Positions 7,451 through 16,915 are shown, counted from the stretch's first letter. The stretch: 64,000 nt of DNA from a beta proteobacterium L13 (GCA_000335715.1 AMYZ01000013.1:1-64000), one strand, 5' to 3'. Notes: generated by a model not told the origin, from the letters alone. Translations and numbers: made by a program.

Positions 7451-8851
7451 TCAGGCAGTTTGGCGGTGCAGCCGGCGGCGGCTCTCGCGCGATAGATAGC
7501 TTACCAGCAGCAGGCCGGCCAGGCTCAGGCTGATCACCAGTGCCAGCCAGAAACCATGCACACCCATGGGCAGGCTCAGGCCGGGTAGCGGCAGATGACC
7601 CAGGCCCAGTAGCGACCCCAGGCCCAAGCCGACCAGCCAGAACGACACAATATGGATCACCATGGGCATGGTGGTGATCTTGTAGCCGCGCAGCGCGGCC
7701 GAGGCGATGGTCTGCATGGCGTCTGTCAGCTGGTAGAAGGCGGCAAACAGCATCAGCGACATGCCCAGGGTAATCACCGCCGGGTCGCTGCTGTAAGTGC
7801 GCATGATGCTTTCGCGCCCCAGCAGTACCCACACCATGGTCAGGCAGGCCAGCGCCACGCCCATGGCCAGGCCCACGCCGCATACGGTGCGTGCACCGCG
7901 GTAATCGCCCGCACCCACGCGCTGGCCCACGCGGATGGTGAGCGCCACGCCGATGCTTTGCGGAATCATGTAGATTACGCTGGAAAAATTCAGCACCGCC
8001 TGATGGGTAGCCACTACCGTGGTGCCCAGCTTGGCCACCAGCAGCGCAATAAAGGAAAACAGGCTCACTTCCACAAAAAAGGACAGGCCTATGGGCAGCC
8101 CCAGCTTGATAAAGGCAGGAAAACGCTGCCACTGCGGCCAACTGAAGCCGCCGGTTAGGCCGTAAGGCTGGTATGCCTGCTGGTATTTGATGACAGCAAA
8201 CAGCGCGGCAGCGTTAAACCACATCACCATGCCGGTTGCCCAGCCGCAGCCGGCCCCGCCTAGCGCGGGCAGGCCGGCCAGGCCGTGGATCAGTGCGTAG
8301 TTCAGCGGGATATTGAGCAGCAGGCCGCAGATGCTGACCAGCATGATGGGGCGGGTATGGTTCAGGCTGGAGCTGAAGGCGTACAGCGCACGGTGCAGAA
8401 TGGCCGCCGGCATCCCCATGGCGCTACCGGTAATAAACAGCATGGCCTTGTCTTCTACGCTGGCAGGCAAGTCCAGCCACAGACGCAGCAGCGGCTGGAT
8501 GGCCAACATCAGCAGCATGCCCAGCACGCCCAGCATCAGGCCAAACCACAGGCCCTGGCGCGCGGTGGCACCGATCTGGTGAGTGTCGCCGCGGCCAACT
8601 TGCTGCGACAGGATGGGGTTCATGGCCGAGGCGATGCCCATCAGCGTGACATACACGGTAATGAAGACGCTGGAGCCCAGCGACACTGCTGCCAGGTCGT
8701 CGGTGCTGACGTGGCCAGCCATCACGGTGTCGACAAAGCCGGTAGCAACCTGGGCAATCTGTGCCACCATCATCGGCAGCGCCAGCTTGCCCAGGGTGTG
8801 GGCTTCCATCCGCAGGGTGGCGGCGGGGGTTCGGTTCAGATCAAACAGCAT
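7451..8851 (-). CDS. MATE family efflux transporter (NorM-like)
   Basis: A predicted 12-helix inner-membrane antiporter that exports cationic drugs or toxins using Na+ or H+. It is 466 aa, the usual MATE length. The N-terminal segment LALPMMVAQIAQVATGFVDT matches the family's first helix, the repeat-half motif SVFITVYVTLMGI follows, and helix 7 has GLPIGLSFFVEVSLFSF. It sits upstream of murB on the same strand. The substrate cannot be inferred. Two copies of GCGGCCAAC (8134, 8591) lie in it. Confidence 0.92.
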   Translation of the reverse strand: MLFDLNRTPAATLRMEAHTLGKLALPMMVAQIAQVATGFVDTVMAGHVSTDDLAAVSLGSSVFITVYVTLMGIASAMNPILSQQVGRGDTHQIGATARQGLWFGLMLGVLGMLLMLAIQPLLRLWLDLPASVEDKAMLFITGSAMGMPAAILHRALYAFSSSLNHTRPIMLVSICGLLLNIPLNYALIHGLAGLPALGGAGCGWATGMVMWFNAAALFAVIKYQQAYQPYGLTGGFSWPQWQRFPAFIKLGLPIGLSFFVEVSLFSFIALLVAKLGTTVVATHQAVLNFSSVIYMIPQSIGVALTIRVGQRVGAGDYRGARTVCGVGLAMGVALACLTMVWVLLGRESIMRTYSSDPAVITLGMSLMLFAAFYQLTDAMQTIASAALRGYKITTMPMVIHIVSFWLVGLGLGSLLGLGHLPLPGLSLPMGVHGFWLALVISLSLAGLLLVSYLSRESRRRLHRQTA

Positions 8852-8908
8852 GCAAGGTGGAAACGGGTGGGGGTAAAGGCGGCATTATACGGGCGCAGCC
8901 CCGGGCCG

Positions 8909-8921
8909 TGCGGCCAACCTT
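8909..8921 (-). repeat. Full copy of the repeated word, intergenic
   Basis: TGCGGCCAACCTT, the exact reverse complement of the 13-base consensus. It lies between the MATE gene and the small unknown gene upstream. Confidence 0.8.
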
Positions 8922-8933
8922 GCGAACGCTGTG

Positions 8934-9224
8934 TCAGCCAAAGCGCGCCGGCGGGTCGCGGCGTAGATGGCAGCTGATCAGCAAGTCGTGCCCGAAGCGT
9001 GCATTGATATTGAGTGCTTCGGTCAGGCTGAGCGCGTGGATGGCCAGCGTGCCTTGCTGCAGGGTGATATCCAGGCCGCGCTCGGTAGCGTAGGCGGCCA
9101 GCTCGGTAAGCTTGTGGCGTGTGCCGGTTGTGGCGTTGGCGGTGAGCGAGCCGCTCAGTGTGGGGGCGGTGCAGCGCGGGGTGATGGCAAAATCGGTGTA
9201 GCGGTCTTCTTGGCAGTCGTACAT
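8934..9224 (-). CDS. Uncharacterised small protein
   Basis: 96 aa, not recognised. The start at 9224 is chosen because GGAG lies six bases before the ATG on the minus strand. An upstream in-frame ATG at 9455 is unlikely, because the extra stretch is low-complexity and crosses hairpins. The protein has an N-terminal part with two cysteines and a C-terminal half with mixed helix and strand character (LDITLQQGTLAIHALSLTEAL). No signal peptide or membrane segment is visible. It could be a real but lineage-restricted gene. Confidence 0.55.
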   Translation of the reverse strand: MYDCQEDRYTDFAITPRCTAPTLSGSLTANATTGTRHKLTELAAYATERGLDITLQQGTLAIHALSLTEALNINARFGHDLLISCHLRRDPPARFG

Positions 9225-9593
9225 GGCAGTCTCCGTAGCGTGTTGCGCGCCCGGCTGGCCGAGCGACGCTTTAGCAGAATTTCGAAAGCGCCCTGCAAGT
9301 TGTCGATTAACTCGGCGCGTAAAACGGTAGTGTGGCCTGGCTGCCTGCCAAAGAAAAACCCGCTGCAGCAATAAAGCGGTCAGCGGGTGATCTGCACGCT
9401 TTAGCTGGTATTTATCGGGCGCCCCGCAAGCAGTAACAAATCGGCGCAGGTTCAAAATTAGAGCAGTCTATCGATACTGTCAAGTGCCGTCTTGGCACAA
9501 TGCTGGAGAATGCGCAGAATATCGGGCTATAATCCCCCGCTTGAATCCGGGTAGCGACCGCTGCCTCCCACCTTCTTCCAGATACTGTTCCTG
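9225..9593. other. Intergenic region upstream of pcnB
   Basis: 369 bases without a supported gene. It holds a hairpin (ACCCGCTG / CAGCGGGT, about 9358-9389), a small GTGCC-GTCTT-GGCAC hairpin (9484-9498), and a perfect TATAAT at 9528-9533 that could be the pcnB -10. I see no good -35 and no recognisable RNA gene. Confidence 0.5.
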
Positions 9594-10958
9594 ATGATTC
9601 GCAAACTGATCAGCCGCGTTTTCGACCTGCCAACCGGCATCGGCCGCAACAAACCCAAGCCGCGTGTGCTATCGCTGGCACAGCACGGCGTGCGCCGCGA
9701 TGCCCTTAGCCATGCTGCCTTGCGTGTGGTATCGCGGCTGCAAGAATCCGGCCACAGTGCCTTTGTGGTAGGCGGGGCAGTGCGCGACTTGCTGCTGGGC
9801 GTATCGCCCAAGGATTTTGACGTGGCCACCAGCGCCACGCCGGAAGAAGTGCACCATATATTCCGCCGCTCGCGCATCATCGGCCGCCGCTTCCGCATTG
9901 TGCACGTGATGATGGGGCCGGAAACCATCGAAGTAACGACCTTCCGCGGCGGTGAAGTAGGCAAGACCAACGAAACCGGCCGCATCATGGCGGACAACAC
10001 GTACGGTAACCAGTCCGAAGACGCCTTGCGCCGCGACTTTACCGTGAATGCACTGTTCTATAACCCCACCGATGAAACCATCATCGACTATCACCATGGG
10101 GTAAAAGACCTGCAGGCGAAAAAGCTGGTGATGATCGGCCAACCGGCCCGCCGCTACCAGGAAGACCCAGTGCGCATGCTGCGTGCCGTGCGCCTGGCGG
10201 CCAAGCTGGGTTTCGAGATCGACGAACACACGCGCAAGCCGATTGCCTCGCACGCGCACCTGCTGAAAAACGAGCCGCCTGCGCGGCTGTTTGACGAGCT
10301 GCTCAAGCTGCTGCACTCCGGCCACGCTTACGCCTGCCTGAAAAAGCTGCGTGACGAAGGCTTGTCGCGCGGTATTTTCCCGCTGCTGGACGCGGTGATG
10401 GACGAAGAGGGTGGCGAAGCCTTCCTCAAGCTGGCGCTGGCCAGCACCGACGAGCGCATCCGTGCCGACAAGCCGGTGTCGGTAGGCTTCATGTTGGCCG
10501 CATTGCTGTGGGCACAGGTAAACAACCGCTGGAAAGCGCGCACTGCCGATGGCGAGAAATCCATTGCCGCGCTGATGGAGGCCATGGCCGAAGTCGAATC
10601 GCTGCAGGATGAAGACTTTGCCATCCCGCGCCGCTTCTCCGCCACCATGCGTGAAATCTGGGCATTGCAGCCGCGTTTTGACAACCGCAATGGCGCCCGC
10701 CCGTTCCGTTTCCTGGAGCAGCCGCGCTTCCGTGCCGCTTTCGATTTCTACTGCTTGCGCGCCGAGGTGGGCGACGTACCGCGCGAGATGGTGCAATGGT
10801 GGGCCGAGTTCCAGCACGCTGACCACGCCGACCGCCAGCTGCTGGTAGAAGAAGCACGCCATGCGCCGCCCGCTGCCAATGGCGACAGCGCCGAGCGCAA
10901 AAAGCGCCGTCGCCGCCGCAAACCCAATGCTCGCCCCAGCGAAGGTAGTGCCGAGTGA
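9594..10958 (+). CDS. pcnB: Poly(A) polymerase I
   Basis: Adds poly(A) tails to RNA 3' ends, marking them for decay. It is 454 aa. The class II nucleotidyltransferase head has GGAVRDLLLG near residue 60 and KDFDVATSATPEEV just after. RRDFTVNALFYN near residue 145 and the RNA-binding helical region ARRYQEDPVRMLRAVR near residue 184 follow. The C-terminus is strongly basic (KKRRRRRKPN), as in PcnB and unlike the CCA-adding enzyme. It has no clear ribosome site. It overlaps folK by 4 bases (GTGA). Confidence 0.95.
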   Translation: MIRKLISRVFDLPTGIGRNKPKPRVLSLAQHGVRRDALSHAALRVVSRLQESGHSAFVVGGAVRDLLLGVSPKDFDVATSATPEEVHHIFRRSRIIGRRFRIVHVMMGPETIEVTTFRGGEVGKTNETGRIMADNTYGNQSEDALRRDFTVNALFYNPTDETIIDYHHGVKDLQAKKLVMIGQPARRYQEDPVRMLRAVRLAAKLGFEIDEHTRKPIASHAHLLKNEPPARLFDELLKLLHSGHAYACLKKLRDEGLSRGIFPLLDAVMDEEGGEAFLKLALASTDERIRADKPVSVGFMLAALLWAQVNNRWKARTADGEKSIAALMEAMAEVESLQDEDFAIPRRFSATMREIWALQPRFDNRNGARPFRFLEQPRFRAAFDFYCLRAEVGDVPREMVQWWAEFQHADHADRQLLVEEARHAPPAANGDSAERKKRRRRRKPNARPSEGSAE

Positions 10959-11434
10959 GCCGTGCCGTTATTGCGCTAGGCAGTAATCTGGAAAACCCGG
11001 TACAGCAAGTGGAGGCTGCGCTGGCTGCCATCGCCGCGCTGCCCGGTGTTGCTTTGCTGCGCCGCTCTTCCTGCTACCAGACGGCGCCAGTCGGCTACGC
11101 CGACCAGCCTGACTTCATCAATGCCGTGTGTGAGGTGGAAACCACGCTGGCGCCACAGGCGCTGTTGGCCGCACTGCTGGAAGTCGAGCAGGCTTTTGGC
11201 CGCGTTCGCACCTTCCGCAACGCCCCGCGCGTGCTGGACCTGGACCTGCTGCTGGTTGAGGGCGTGGTGCTGGACACCGCCTTCCTGACCCTGCCGCACC
11301 CGCGTATGCATCAGCGCGCATTCGTGATGCTGCCGCTGGCGGAAATGGCCGCCGATATGCAGGTGGGCGCACACGGTGCCGCGGCGGATATTGCTGCCGG
11401 TCTGGACCCGGCGGGCGTAAAACGTTTGGCTTAG
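10955..11434 (+). CDS. folK: 2-amino-4-hydroxy-6-hydroxymethyldihydropteridine pyrophosphokinase (HPPK)
   Basis: Transfers pyrophosphate from ATP to 6-hydroxymethyldihydropterin in folate synthesis. It is 159 aa. Motifs are ALGSNLENP at the N-terminus, SSCYQTAPVGYADQPDFINAV, the substrate segment RVLDLDLLL, and PHPRMHQRAFVMLPLAEM. The start is a GTG overlapping the pcnB stop, suggesting translational coupling. The pcnB-folK-pan order is widespread in beta- and gammaproteobacteria. Confidence 0.95.
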   Translation: MSRAVIALGSNLENPVQQVEAALAAIAALPGVALLRRSSCYQTAPVGYADQPDFINAVCEVETTLAPQALLAALLEVEQAFGRVRTFRNAPRVLDLDLLLVEGVVLDTAFLTLPHPRMHQRAFVMLPLAEMAADMQVGAHGAAADIAAGLDPAGVKRLA

Positions 11435-11447
11435 ACAGGAGCGAGCT

Positions 11448-12086
11448 ATGTCGAATTTGCGATATGTGGTGGTAGAAGGCCCGATAGCGTGCGGTAAATC
11501 CCTGCTGGCACGCCGCCTGGCTGACTATTGGCAAATCCGCCTGCTGGCGGAGGACGCAGAGCAGAACCCGTTTCTGGAGCGTTTTTACCGCCACCCGCCG
11601 TACCACGCATTTTCTACCCAGCTGAGCTTTCTGATGCAACGCGCCGATGCGGCGCAAGCCATGCTGCACGGCGATATGCTGGCCGCGCCCTTGGTGTCCG
11701 ACTTCCTGTTCGACAAGGACGCCATGTTTGCGGCGCAGACGCTGGATAAAGACGAGCTGGCGCTGTATCAGCGCATCGTGCAGCGTTTCCTGCCCGAGCA
11801 CCCGGTACCCGACCTGGTCATTTACCTGCAGGCATCGCCGGAAACCGTCAGCAAAAGGTTGGCCGCACGCGCCGCCGCTGGCGAAGTGATTGCGATGCCG
11901 GAAGGCTACGTGCAGCGCATGCACGAAGCCTACAGTACCTTTTTTCACGCCTACGAGGCGGCTCCGCTCCTGATCGTCAACACCGACCATCTTGATCTGG
12001 TTGAAGGTGAAGAAGATTTCGGGCTATTGTTGCGCTGCATCAGCGAGATGCGTGGCCAGCGCAGTTACTTCAACAAGGGCATATAA
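11448..12086 (+). CDS. Deoxynucleoside kinase (dAdo/dGuo kinase type)
   Basis: Predicted to phosphorylate deoxynucleosides for dNTP salvage. It is 212 aa. The P-loop EGPIACGKS lies near residue 10, the ERF-like segment NPFLERFY near residue 40, the substrate motif [12 protein letters not shown] near residue 84, and the LID arginines in [10 protein letters not shown] near residue 138. It sits between folK and panB, 13 bases after folK with AGGAG upstream, the usual place in Neisseriales and related betaproteobacteria. A complete repeated word lies inside it at 11855-11867. Confidence 0.9.
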   Translation: MSNLRYVVVEGPIACGKSLLARRLADYWQIRLLAEDAEQNPFLERFYRHPPYHAFSTQLSFLMQRADAAQAMLHGDMLAAPLVSDFLFDKDAMFAAQTLDKDELALYQRIVQRFLPEHPVPDLVIYLQASPETVSKRLAARAAAGEVIAMPEGYVQRMHEAYSTFFHAYEAAPLLIVNTDHLDLVEGEEDFGLLLRCISEMRGQRSYFNKGI

Positions 12087-12153
12087 AGCCCTGGGCGCGC
12101 CCGGCCACAAGCTGGACAACGCGCAACCGGAAGAAGCAACAAGGATAAAAGAC

Positions 12154-12945
12154 ATGAAAGTCACCGTTAACACCCTGCACAGCATGGCGGCCGAGGGGCA
12201 AAAAATCGCCATGATGACCTGCTACGACGCCAGCTTTGCCAGCCTGCTCGATAGCGCCGGGGTAGATATCATGCTGATCGGCGATTCGCTGGGCATGGTG
12301 ATCCGCGGGGAAAGTTCCACGCTGCCTGTCTCGATGGACGAGATGGCCTACCACACCCGCTGTGTGGCCCGTGGCAGCCAGCGCGCCCTGATTCTGGCCG
12401 ACCTGCCGTTTGGTGCCTATCAGGAAAGCCCGGCGCAAGCCTTTGCCAGCTCGGCACGCCTGATGCAGGCTGGTGCCCACATGGTGAAGCTCGAAGGCGG
12501 TGCCTTCATGGCCGATACCGTACGCTTCCTGGTGCAGCGCGGCGTGCCGGTATGTGCCCACATCGGCCTCACCCCGCAGTTTGTCAACGCTTTTGGTGGC
12601 TACAAGGTGCAGGGCAAGAGCGAAAGCGACGCCGAGCGTATCGTGGAAGAAGCCCGCATTCTGGCCGAGGCCGGTGCCAGCATGGTGCTGATGGAATGCG
12701 TGCCTGCCGCGCTGGCCAAGCGCGTCACAGAGAGCATCAGCGTGCCGACTATCGGCATTGGTGCCGGCCCGGATGTCTCCGGCCAGGTACTGGTACTGCA
12801 CGACGTGCTGGGCGTGTTCCCGGGCAAGAAAGCCCGCTTCGTGAAGAACTTCATGGATGAGGCGCAAAGCATCCAGGGCGCCGTCGGTGCCTATGTCAGC
12901 GCGGTCAAGGACGGCAGCTTCCCGGCGCCCGAGCACTGTTTCTGA
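12154..12945 (+). CDS. panB: 3-methyl-2-oxobutanoate hydroxymethyltransferase (ketopantoate hydroxymethyltransferase)
   Basis: First step of pantothenate synthesis: adds a hydroxymethyl group from methylene-tetrahydrofolate to 2-ketoisovalerate. It is 263 aa. Family motifs are [19 protein letters not shown] near residue 23, [15 protein letters not shown] near residue 112, AHIGLTPQ, and the C-terminal [18 protein letters not shown]. The start at 12154 is the family-typical one ([11 protein letters not shown]) and follows AAGGATAAAAGAC. A longer in-frame reading upstream overlaps the kinase gene and is not the real start. Confidence 0.95.
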   Translation: MKVTVNTLHSMAAEGQKIAMMTCYDASFASLLDSAGVDIMLIGDSLGMVIRGESSTLPVSMDEMAYHTRCVARGSQRALILADLPFGAYQESPAQAFASSARLMQAGAHMVKLEGGAFMADTVRFLVQRGVPVCAHIGLTPQFVNAFGGYKVQGKSESDAERIVEEARILAEAGASMVLMECVPAALAKRVTESISVPTIGIGAGPDVSGQVLVLHDVLGVFPGKKARFVKNFMDEAQSIQGAVGAYVSAVKDGSFPAPEHCF

Positions 12946-13004
12946 GTTACACGCCAGGGCCCGAGCCGCAGCGCCGGGCCGTGAGCCCTCACTGAGTGAG
13001 TACC

Positions 13005-13838
13005 ATGCAAATCATTCGTAGCATCGCCCAGCTGCGCGCCTGGCGCAAAACCGCTGGCCGTCTGGCTTTTGTCCCTACCATGGGCAACCTTCATGCCGGC
13101 CACCTGGCCCTGGTAGAAGCAGCACGCCAGCATGCAGACAAAGTGGTGGTCAGCATTTTTGTTAACCGCCTGCAGTTTGGCCAGGGCGAAGACTTTGACG
13201 CCTACCCGCGCACTTTCGAGGCCGACTGCGCCAAGCTGGAAGCCGCCGGTGTGGACGTGTTGTTCTTCCCGGACGAGCGCGAGCTGTACCCGCGCATCAA
13301 GCAAGACTTCAACGTTGAGCCGCCGCATATCCAGAACGAGCTGTGTGGCGCCTTCCGCCCCGGCCACTTCCGTGGCGTGGCCACCGTGGTGAGCAAGCTG
13401 TTCAACATCGTGCAGGCTGACGTGGCCTGTTTCGGCAAGAAAGACTTCCAGCAGCTGCACGTGATCCGTGCCATGGTGGACGACCTGAACATGCCGATCG
13501 AGATCGTGCCGGTGGACACAGGCCGTGCAGAAGATGGCCTGGCGCTGTCGTCGCGCAATGGCTACCTGAGCGCCGAAGAGCGCGCCGAGGCGCCGCGTCT
13601 GTACCGCCACCTTTCTGCCATCCGCGATGCGCTGCTGGCGGGTGACAACCGTTACGCCGTGCTGGAAAAAGCCGCTGCCGACGACCTGGCCGCGCACGGC
13701 TGGCGCGTGGACTATATCGAGGTGCGCCAGGCCGACACGCTGGAAGTCGCCCATGCTGGCGAGCCGCGCCTGGTTGTGCTGGCTGCTGCCCGCCTGGGCC
13801 GTACCCGCCTGATCGACAATATCGAAGTAACGCGCTGA
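13005..13838 (+). CDS. panC: Pantothenate synthetase (pantoate-beta-alanine ligase)
   Basis: Joins pantoate and beta-alanine using ATP. It is 277 aa. The HIGH-like nucleotide motif is [10 protein letters not shown] near residue 24, followed by [23 protein letters not shown] near residue 47 and [13 protein letters not shown] binding residues (FGKKDFQQL) near residue 145. The KMSKS-like loop is [10 protein letters not shown] near residue 181. A GTG at 12996 is an alternative start; the ATG at 13005 gives the usual [11 protein letters not shown]. It lies between panB and panD in the same operon. Confidence 0.95.
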   Translation: MQIIRSIAQLRAWRKTAGRLAFVPTMGNLHAGHLALVEAARQHADKVVVSIFVNRLQFGQGEDFDAYPRTFEADCAKLEAAGVDVLFFPDERELYPRIKQDFNVEPPHIQNELCGAFRPGHFRGVATVVSKLFNIVQADVACFGKKDFQQLHVIRAMVDDLNMPIEIVPVDTGRAEDGLALSSRNGYLSAEERAEAPRLYRHLSAIRDALLAGDNRYAVLEKAAADDLAAHGWRVDYIEVRQADTLEVAHAGEPRLVVLAAARLGRTRLIDNIEVTR

Positions 13839-13867
13839 TCTAGCAGCGCCCGTAACAGGAAAAAACC

Positions 13868-14248
13868 ATGCAGCGTTCCATGCTGAAATCCAAGCTTCAC
13901 CGTGTTACCACCACCCATGCCGAGCTGCATTACATCGGCTCGTGCGCTATCGACGAAAACCTGCTGGAAGCGGCAGACATTCGCGAGTACGAAGAAATCC
14001 AGATCTGGAACGTGACCAATGGCGAGCGCTTTGCTACCTACGCCATCCGCGCCGAGCGTGGCTCGGGTACCATTTCGGTGAACGGCTCGGCAGCGCGCCG
14101 CGCCGCCCCTGGCGACCTGCTGATCATCGCCAGCTTTGCCGCCTACGAAGACAGCGAGCTGGCCGGCCACAGCCCCAAGCTGGTGTTTGTCGACGAGAAA
14201 AACGTGATTACCGAAGTAAAAGGTGCAACGCCGGTACAGCCCGCTTAA
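13868..14248 (+). CDS. panD: Aspartate 1-decarboxylase (pyruvoyl enzyme) proenzyme
   Basis: Makes beta-alanine from aspartate for PanC. It is 126 aa. The self-cleavage site is the Gly24-Ser25 pair in YIGSCAID, which yields the pyruvoyl group. The N-terminus [16 protein letters not shown] and the motif [18 protein letters not shown] match the family. AGGAAAAAACC precedes the ATG. It is the last gene of the folate/pantothenate operon. Its stop codon runs into a full repeated word and then a terminator. Confidence 0.96.
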   Translation: MQRSMLKSKLHRVTTTHAELHYIGSCAIDENLLEAADIREYEEIQIWNVTNGERFATYAIRAERGSGTISVNGSAARRAAPGDLLIIASFAAYEDSELAGHSPKLVFVDEKNVITEVKGATPVQPA

Positions 14249-14259
14249 GGTTGGCCGCA
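14247..14259 (+). repeat. Full copy of the repeated word at the panD stop
   Basis: AAGGTTGGCCGCA, exact. Its first two bases are part of the TAA stop codon, and the panD terminator follows within 10 bases. Confidence 0.8.
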
Positions 14260-14266
14260 GCGAAGC

Positions 14267-14295
14267 AAAAAGACAGCCATTGGCTGTCTTTTTTT
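14267..14295 (+). terminator. Terminator after panD
   Basis: AAAAAGACAGC-CATTG-GCTGTCTTTTT with further T residues. A clear intrinsic terminator of the pcnB-panD operon. Confidence 0.9.
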
Positions 14296-14388
14296 ATGGG
14301 TGTAACTTTATTGCACCGCATCACTTTTCCCGGGATTCAGGCTTGGCTATAGTGCCAAGTAGATGATTTTTCTGGAAAGGTGGCGGCT

Positions 14389-14838
14389 ATGCAGGGACGA
14401 TGCTTGTGCGGTGCGATAAGTTACCGCTTTCGCGGCCAACCTTACCATGTCACCCATTGCCACTGCGCGTCGTGCCGCAAGGCCAGCGGCGCGCCCTTTG
14501 TTACCTGGTTCACCGTGCGCAGTATCGATTTGCAATGGCAGGGCGAATTGCGCTTGTACCATTCGTCGCTGGGGGTAAAGCGTGGTTTTTGCCCGCAATG
14601 CGGTACCACGCTGAGCTACCGCCACGAGGCCTCGCCAGACGAGATTGATATCACGGCGGCCACGCTGGACCAGCCCGAACTGCTGGCGCCGGAAGACCAT
14701 ACCTGGGCCGACCAGATGCTGCTGTGGGTGCGCGACAGCCTGTCCCCGCTGCTGCCTGCGCACCCGCGCCACCGCCAGACGCAGCCTTATCAGAGCAAGG
14801 CGACAGGGGAGAGCAGTACGCCGTCTTCGTCGGCGTAG
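14389..14838 (+). CDS. GFA / CENP-V family zinc protein
   Basis: A predicted zinc-binding protein of the glutathione-dependent formaldehyde-activating (GFA) fold, 149 aa. Cysteine motifs are CLCGAISY near residue 5, [15 protein letters not shown] near residue 25, and [12 protein letters not shown] near residue 66. The start at 14389 follows GGAAAGG by 8 bases; a GTG at 14380 is possible. The 3' end overlaps rraA on the opposite strand by 49 bases. The real substrate is unknown; many GFA-fold proteins are not formaldehyde enzymes. Confidence 0.85.
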   Translation: MQGRCLCGAISYRFRGQPYHVTHCHCASCRKASGAPFVTWFTVRSIDLQWQGELRLYHSSLGVKRGFCPQCGTTLSYRHEASPDEIDITAATLDQPELLAPEDHTWADQMLLWVRDSLSPLLPAHPRHRQTQPYQSKATGESSTPSSSA

Positions 14839-15269
14839 AGCCAGTGGCCGGGGGTGAAGTCCACGCCGGCAAAGTTCAGTACCAGGTTCCGCGTGCCTTC
14901 GTTGCGCTTGACAGACTTTTTCGGGTTGGTATCCAGCGCGCGTACGCCTAGCGGTAGCGCCGCGATGGCGACCGAGTCGCGAATGCAGCCGTAGATCACC
15001 ACGCCTTCCCACTGGTTTTTTACCGCCAGCTCGGCAATCTGGTCACCCAGCAGGGCGCAGCGTTTCGAGCCGCCGCCGTCTACTACCAGCACCTTGCCCG
15101 CGCCGGGCTCGGCCAGCATCTCGCGTACCAGGGTGTTGTCTTCGTACAGCTTAAGGGTAACGATCTGGCCGCTAAAGCGCGGCTTGCCACCGTAGCTTTT
15201 CAGCATGGGCTCCAGCACGGCTACGCGGCCTTCGTGGGCGTCGTACAGGTCGGTTGTCAGAAAGCTCAT
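14790..15269 (-). CDS. rraA: RraA family protein (regulator of RNase E / HMG aldolase fold)
   Basis: 159 aa, the length of RraA, which in E. coli binds RNase E and lowers its activity. The same fold includes 4-hydroxy-4-methyl-2-oxoglutarate aldolases. Motifs are [17 protein letters not shown] near the N-terminus, [20 protein letters not shown] near residue 63, and YGCIRDS near residue 94 with the metal/substrate-binding Arg and Asp; these are the aldolase signature, so an enzymatic role is possible. GGAGAAACC precedes the ATG. Its 3' end is antisense to the GFA gene. Confidence 0.88.
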   Translation of the reverse strand: MSFLTTDLYDAHEGRVAVLEPMLKSYGGKPRFSGQIVTLKLYEDNTLVREMLAEPGAGKVLVVDGGGSKRCALLGDQIAELAVKNQWEGVVIYGCIRDSVAIAALPLGVRALDTNPKKSVKRNEGTRNLVLNFAGVDFTPGHWLYADEDGVLLSPVALL

Positions 15270-15363
15270 GGTTTCTCCTTTGTTTCAAGCGCCACCGTGA
15301 GGCTGGCCGTATATTCGGCCATACCGTACCGGCGTAAAAAAGCCGCCTGGCGGCGGCTGGAAA

Positions 15364-16842
15364 TCAGTTCATGCGTAGCGGCACAAACAGCGTGCTGTCA
15401 CCACGTCTCACCAGCAGGGCAATATTGCCGCGGGCGTCGTTCAAGGCTTTTTCGAAGCCTTTCACCGTGGTGACCTCTACCTGGTTCAGGCCGATGATGA
15501 TGTCACCGTGCTGCAGGCCGGCACGGGCAGACAGGCCCTGTACCTTTTGTACAAACAACCCGCCACGAATGCCCAGCTCCTGTTTGTCGCTGGCGCTCAG
15601 CTCCGACAGTGTCAGGCCCAGCTTGCCAAACTGGTAGCTTTGCGGCACGTCCGGCTGGCTTTGCTCCGGCGATGCCTGGGCTTGCTCGGGTGCCAGCTCG
15701 GCCAGGGTGGCGTCGATGTTTTGCTCTTTGCCCTTGCGCCACACACCCAGCTTGATGACTGCGCCCGGTGGCTGATCGCCTACCATGCGCGGCAGGTCGC
15801 GCGAGCTTTCCACGTTCTGGCCGTTCAGGCGCAGGATGATGTCACCAATCTGCACACCGGCGCGGCTGGCCGGGCCGGACGGCTCCACGCGCACCACCAG
15901 TGCACCACGGGCACGGTCCAGCCCGAAGGACTGCGCCAGCTCCTGCGAGACTTCCTGGATATGCACGCCCAGCTGGCCGCGGCTGACTTTGCCTTTGGCT
16001 TTGAGCTGGTCGGCTACCTTCATCGCCAGGTCGATCGGAATGGCAAACGAGATCCCCATGAAACCACCGCTGCGGCTGTAGATCTGCGAGTTGATGCCGA
16101 TCACTTCGCCTTTCAGGTTGAACAGCGGGCCGCCGGAGTTACCCGGGTTGATGGCCACGTCGGTCTGGATGAAGGGCACATAGCTTTCGTCCGGCAGGCT
16201 GCGGCCTTTGGCCGACACGATGCCGGCGGTGACGGTGTTTTCAAAACCGAACGGCGCGCCGATGGCGGCTACCCATTCGCCCACTTTCAGCTCGTCCGGC
16301 GTGCCGGTCTTGACGGTGGGCAAGTTGGCCGCGTCGATCTTCAGCACGGCCACGTCGGTGCGTTTGTCCAGGCCCACCAGCTTGGCGCGCATTTCGCGCT
16401 TGTCGGTGAGCATGACCTTGATCTGGCTGCTGCCGGTGACCACGTGGGCATTGGTGAGGATGTAGCCGTCATCGGTGATGATGAAGCCGCTGCCGAACGA
16501 GACGCTCTCGGAAGGCGGCGGGGTTTCCTGCTGCTGGTTCGGGTTGGGCATGTAGCGGCGGAAGAATTCGTAGAACGGGTCGTCTTCCGGTACCGGGTAG
16601 GGGTTGTCGCTCTGGCTGGCGCGCGCTTCGGCGCGCATAGCCTGGATATTGACTACCGCCGGGCCTTCGCGCTCTACCAGCTGGGTAAAGTCTGGCAGCA
16701 ACATGGCCACGCTGCCGTCGGCCTTGGCCGGCACGGCGACAGGTGCACCCTTGTCGTCTTTGAACAGTGCTTCGATTTTGCCGCAACCCCCTACAGACAG
16801 GGCGACAGCGGTGATGAGGGCCAAGCGTGTGCAGGCGTTCAC
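15364..16842 (-). CDS. Do-family periplasmic serine protease (DegP/MucD/HtrA type), predicted lipoprotein
   Basis: A quality-control protease of the cell envelope. From the GTG at 16842 it is 492 aa, starting with a hydrophobic leader that ends in the lipobox-like VGGC (Cys20). The catalytic triad is His in TNAHVVTG, Asp in KRTDVAVLKID and Ser in NPGNSGGPL. Two PDZ domains follow (LGVHIQEVSQELAQSFGL near residue 275 and the C-terminal GGLFVQKVQG region). The longer reading frame to 16953 overlaps nth and lacks a leader at its start, so GTG is preferred. Lipidation is an inference from the motif. Confidence 0.9.
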   Translation of the reverse strand: MNACTRLALITAVALSVGGCGKIEALFKDDKGAPVAVPAKADGSVAMLLPDFTQLVEREGPAVVNIQAMRAEARASQSDNPYPVPEDDPFYEFFRRYMPNPNQQQETPPPSESVSFGSGFIITDDGYILTNAHVVTGSSQIKVMLTDKREMRAKLVGLDKRTDVAVLKIDAANLPTVKTGTPDELKVGEWVAAIGAPFGFENTVTAGIVSAKGRSLPDESYVPFIQTDVAINPGNSGGPLFNLKGEVIGINSQIYSRSGGFMGISFAIPIDLAMKVADQLKAKGKVSRGQLGVHIQEVSQELAQSFGLDRARGALVVRVEPSGPASRAGVQIGDIILRLNGQNVESSRDLPRMVGDQPPGAVIKLGVWRKGKEQNIDATLAELAPEQAQASPEQSQPDVPQSYQFGKLGLTLSELSASDKQELGIRGGLFVQKVQGLSARAGLQHGDIIIGLNQVEVTTVKGFEKALNDARGNIALLVRRGDSTLFVPLRMN

Positions 16843-16915
16843 CTGGGCAATCCTTTTAGATTCGTTTATCGCTGGTGGGCAGCGATGACAGTAAAAATCA
16901 ATCAACAGGCGATCA

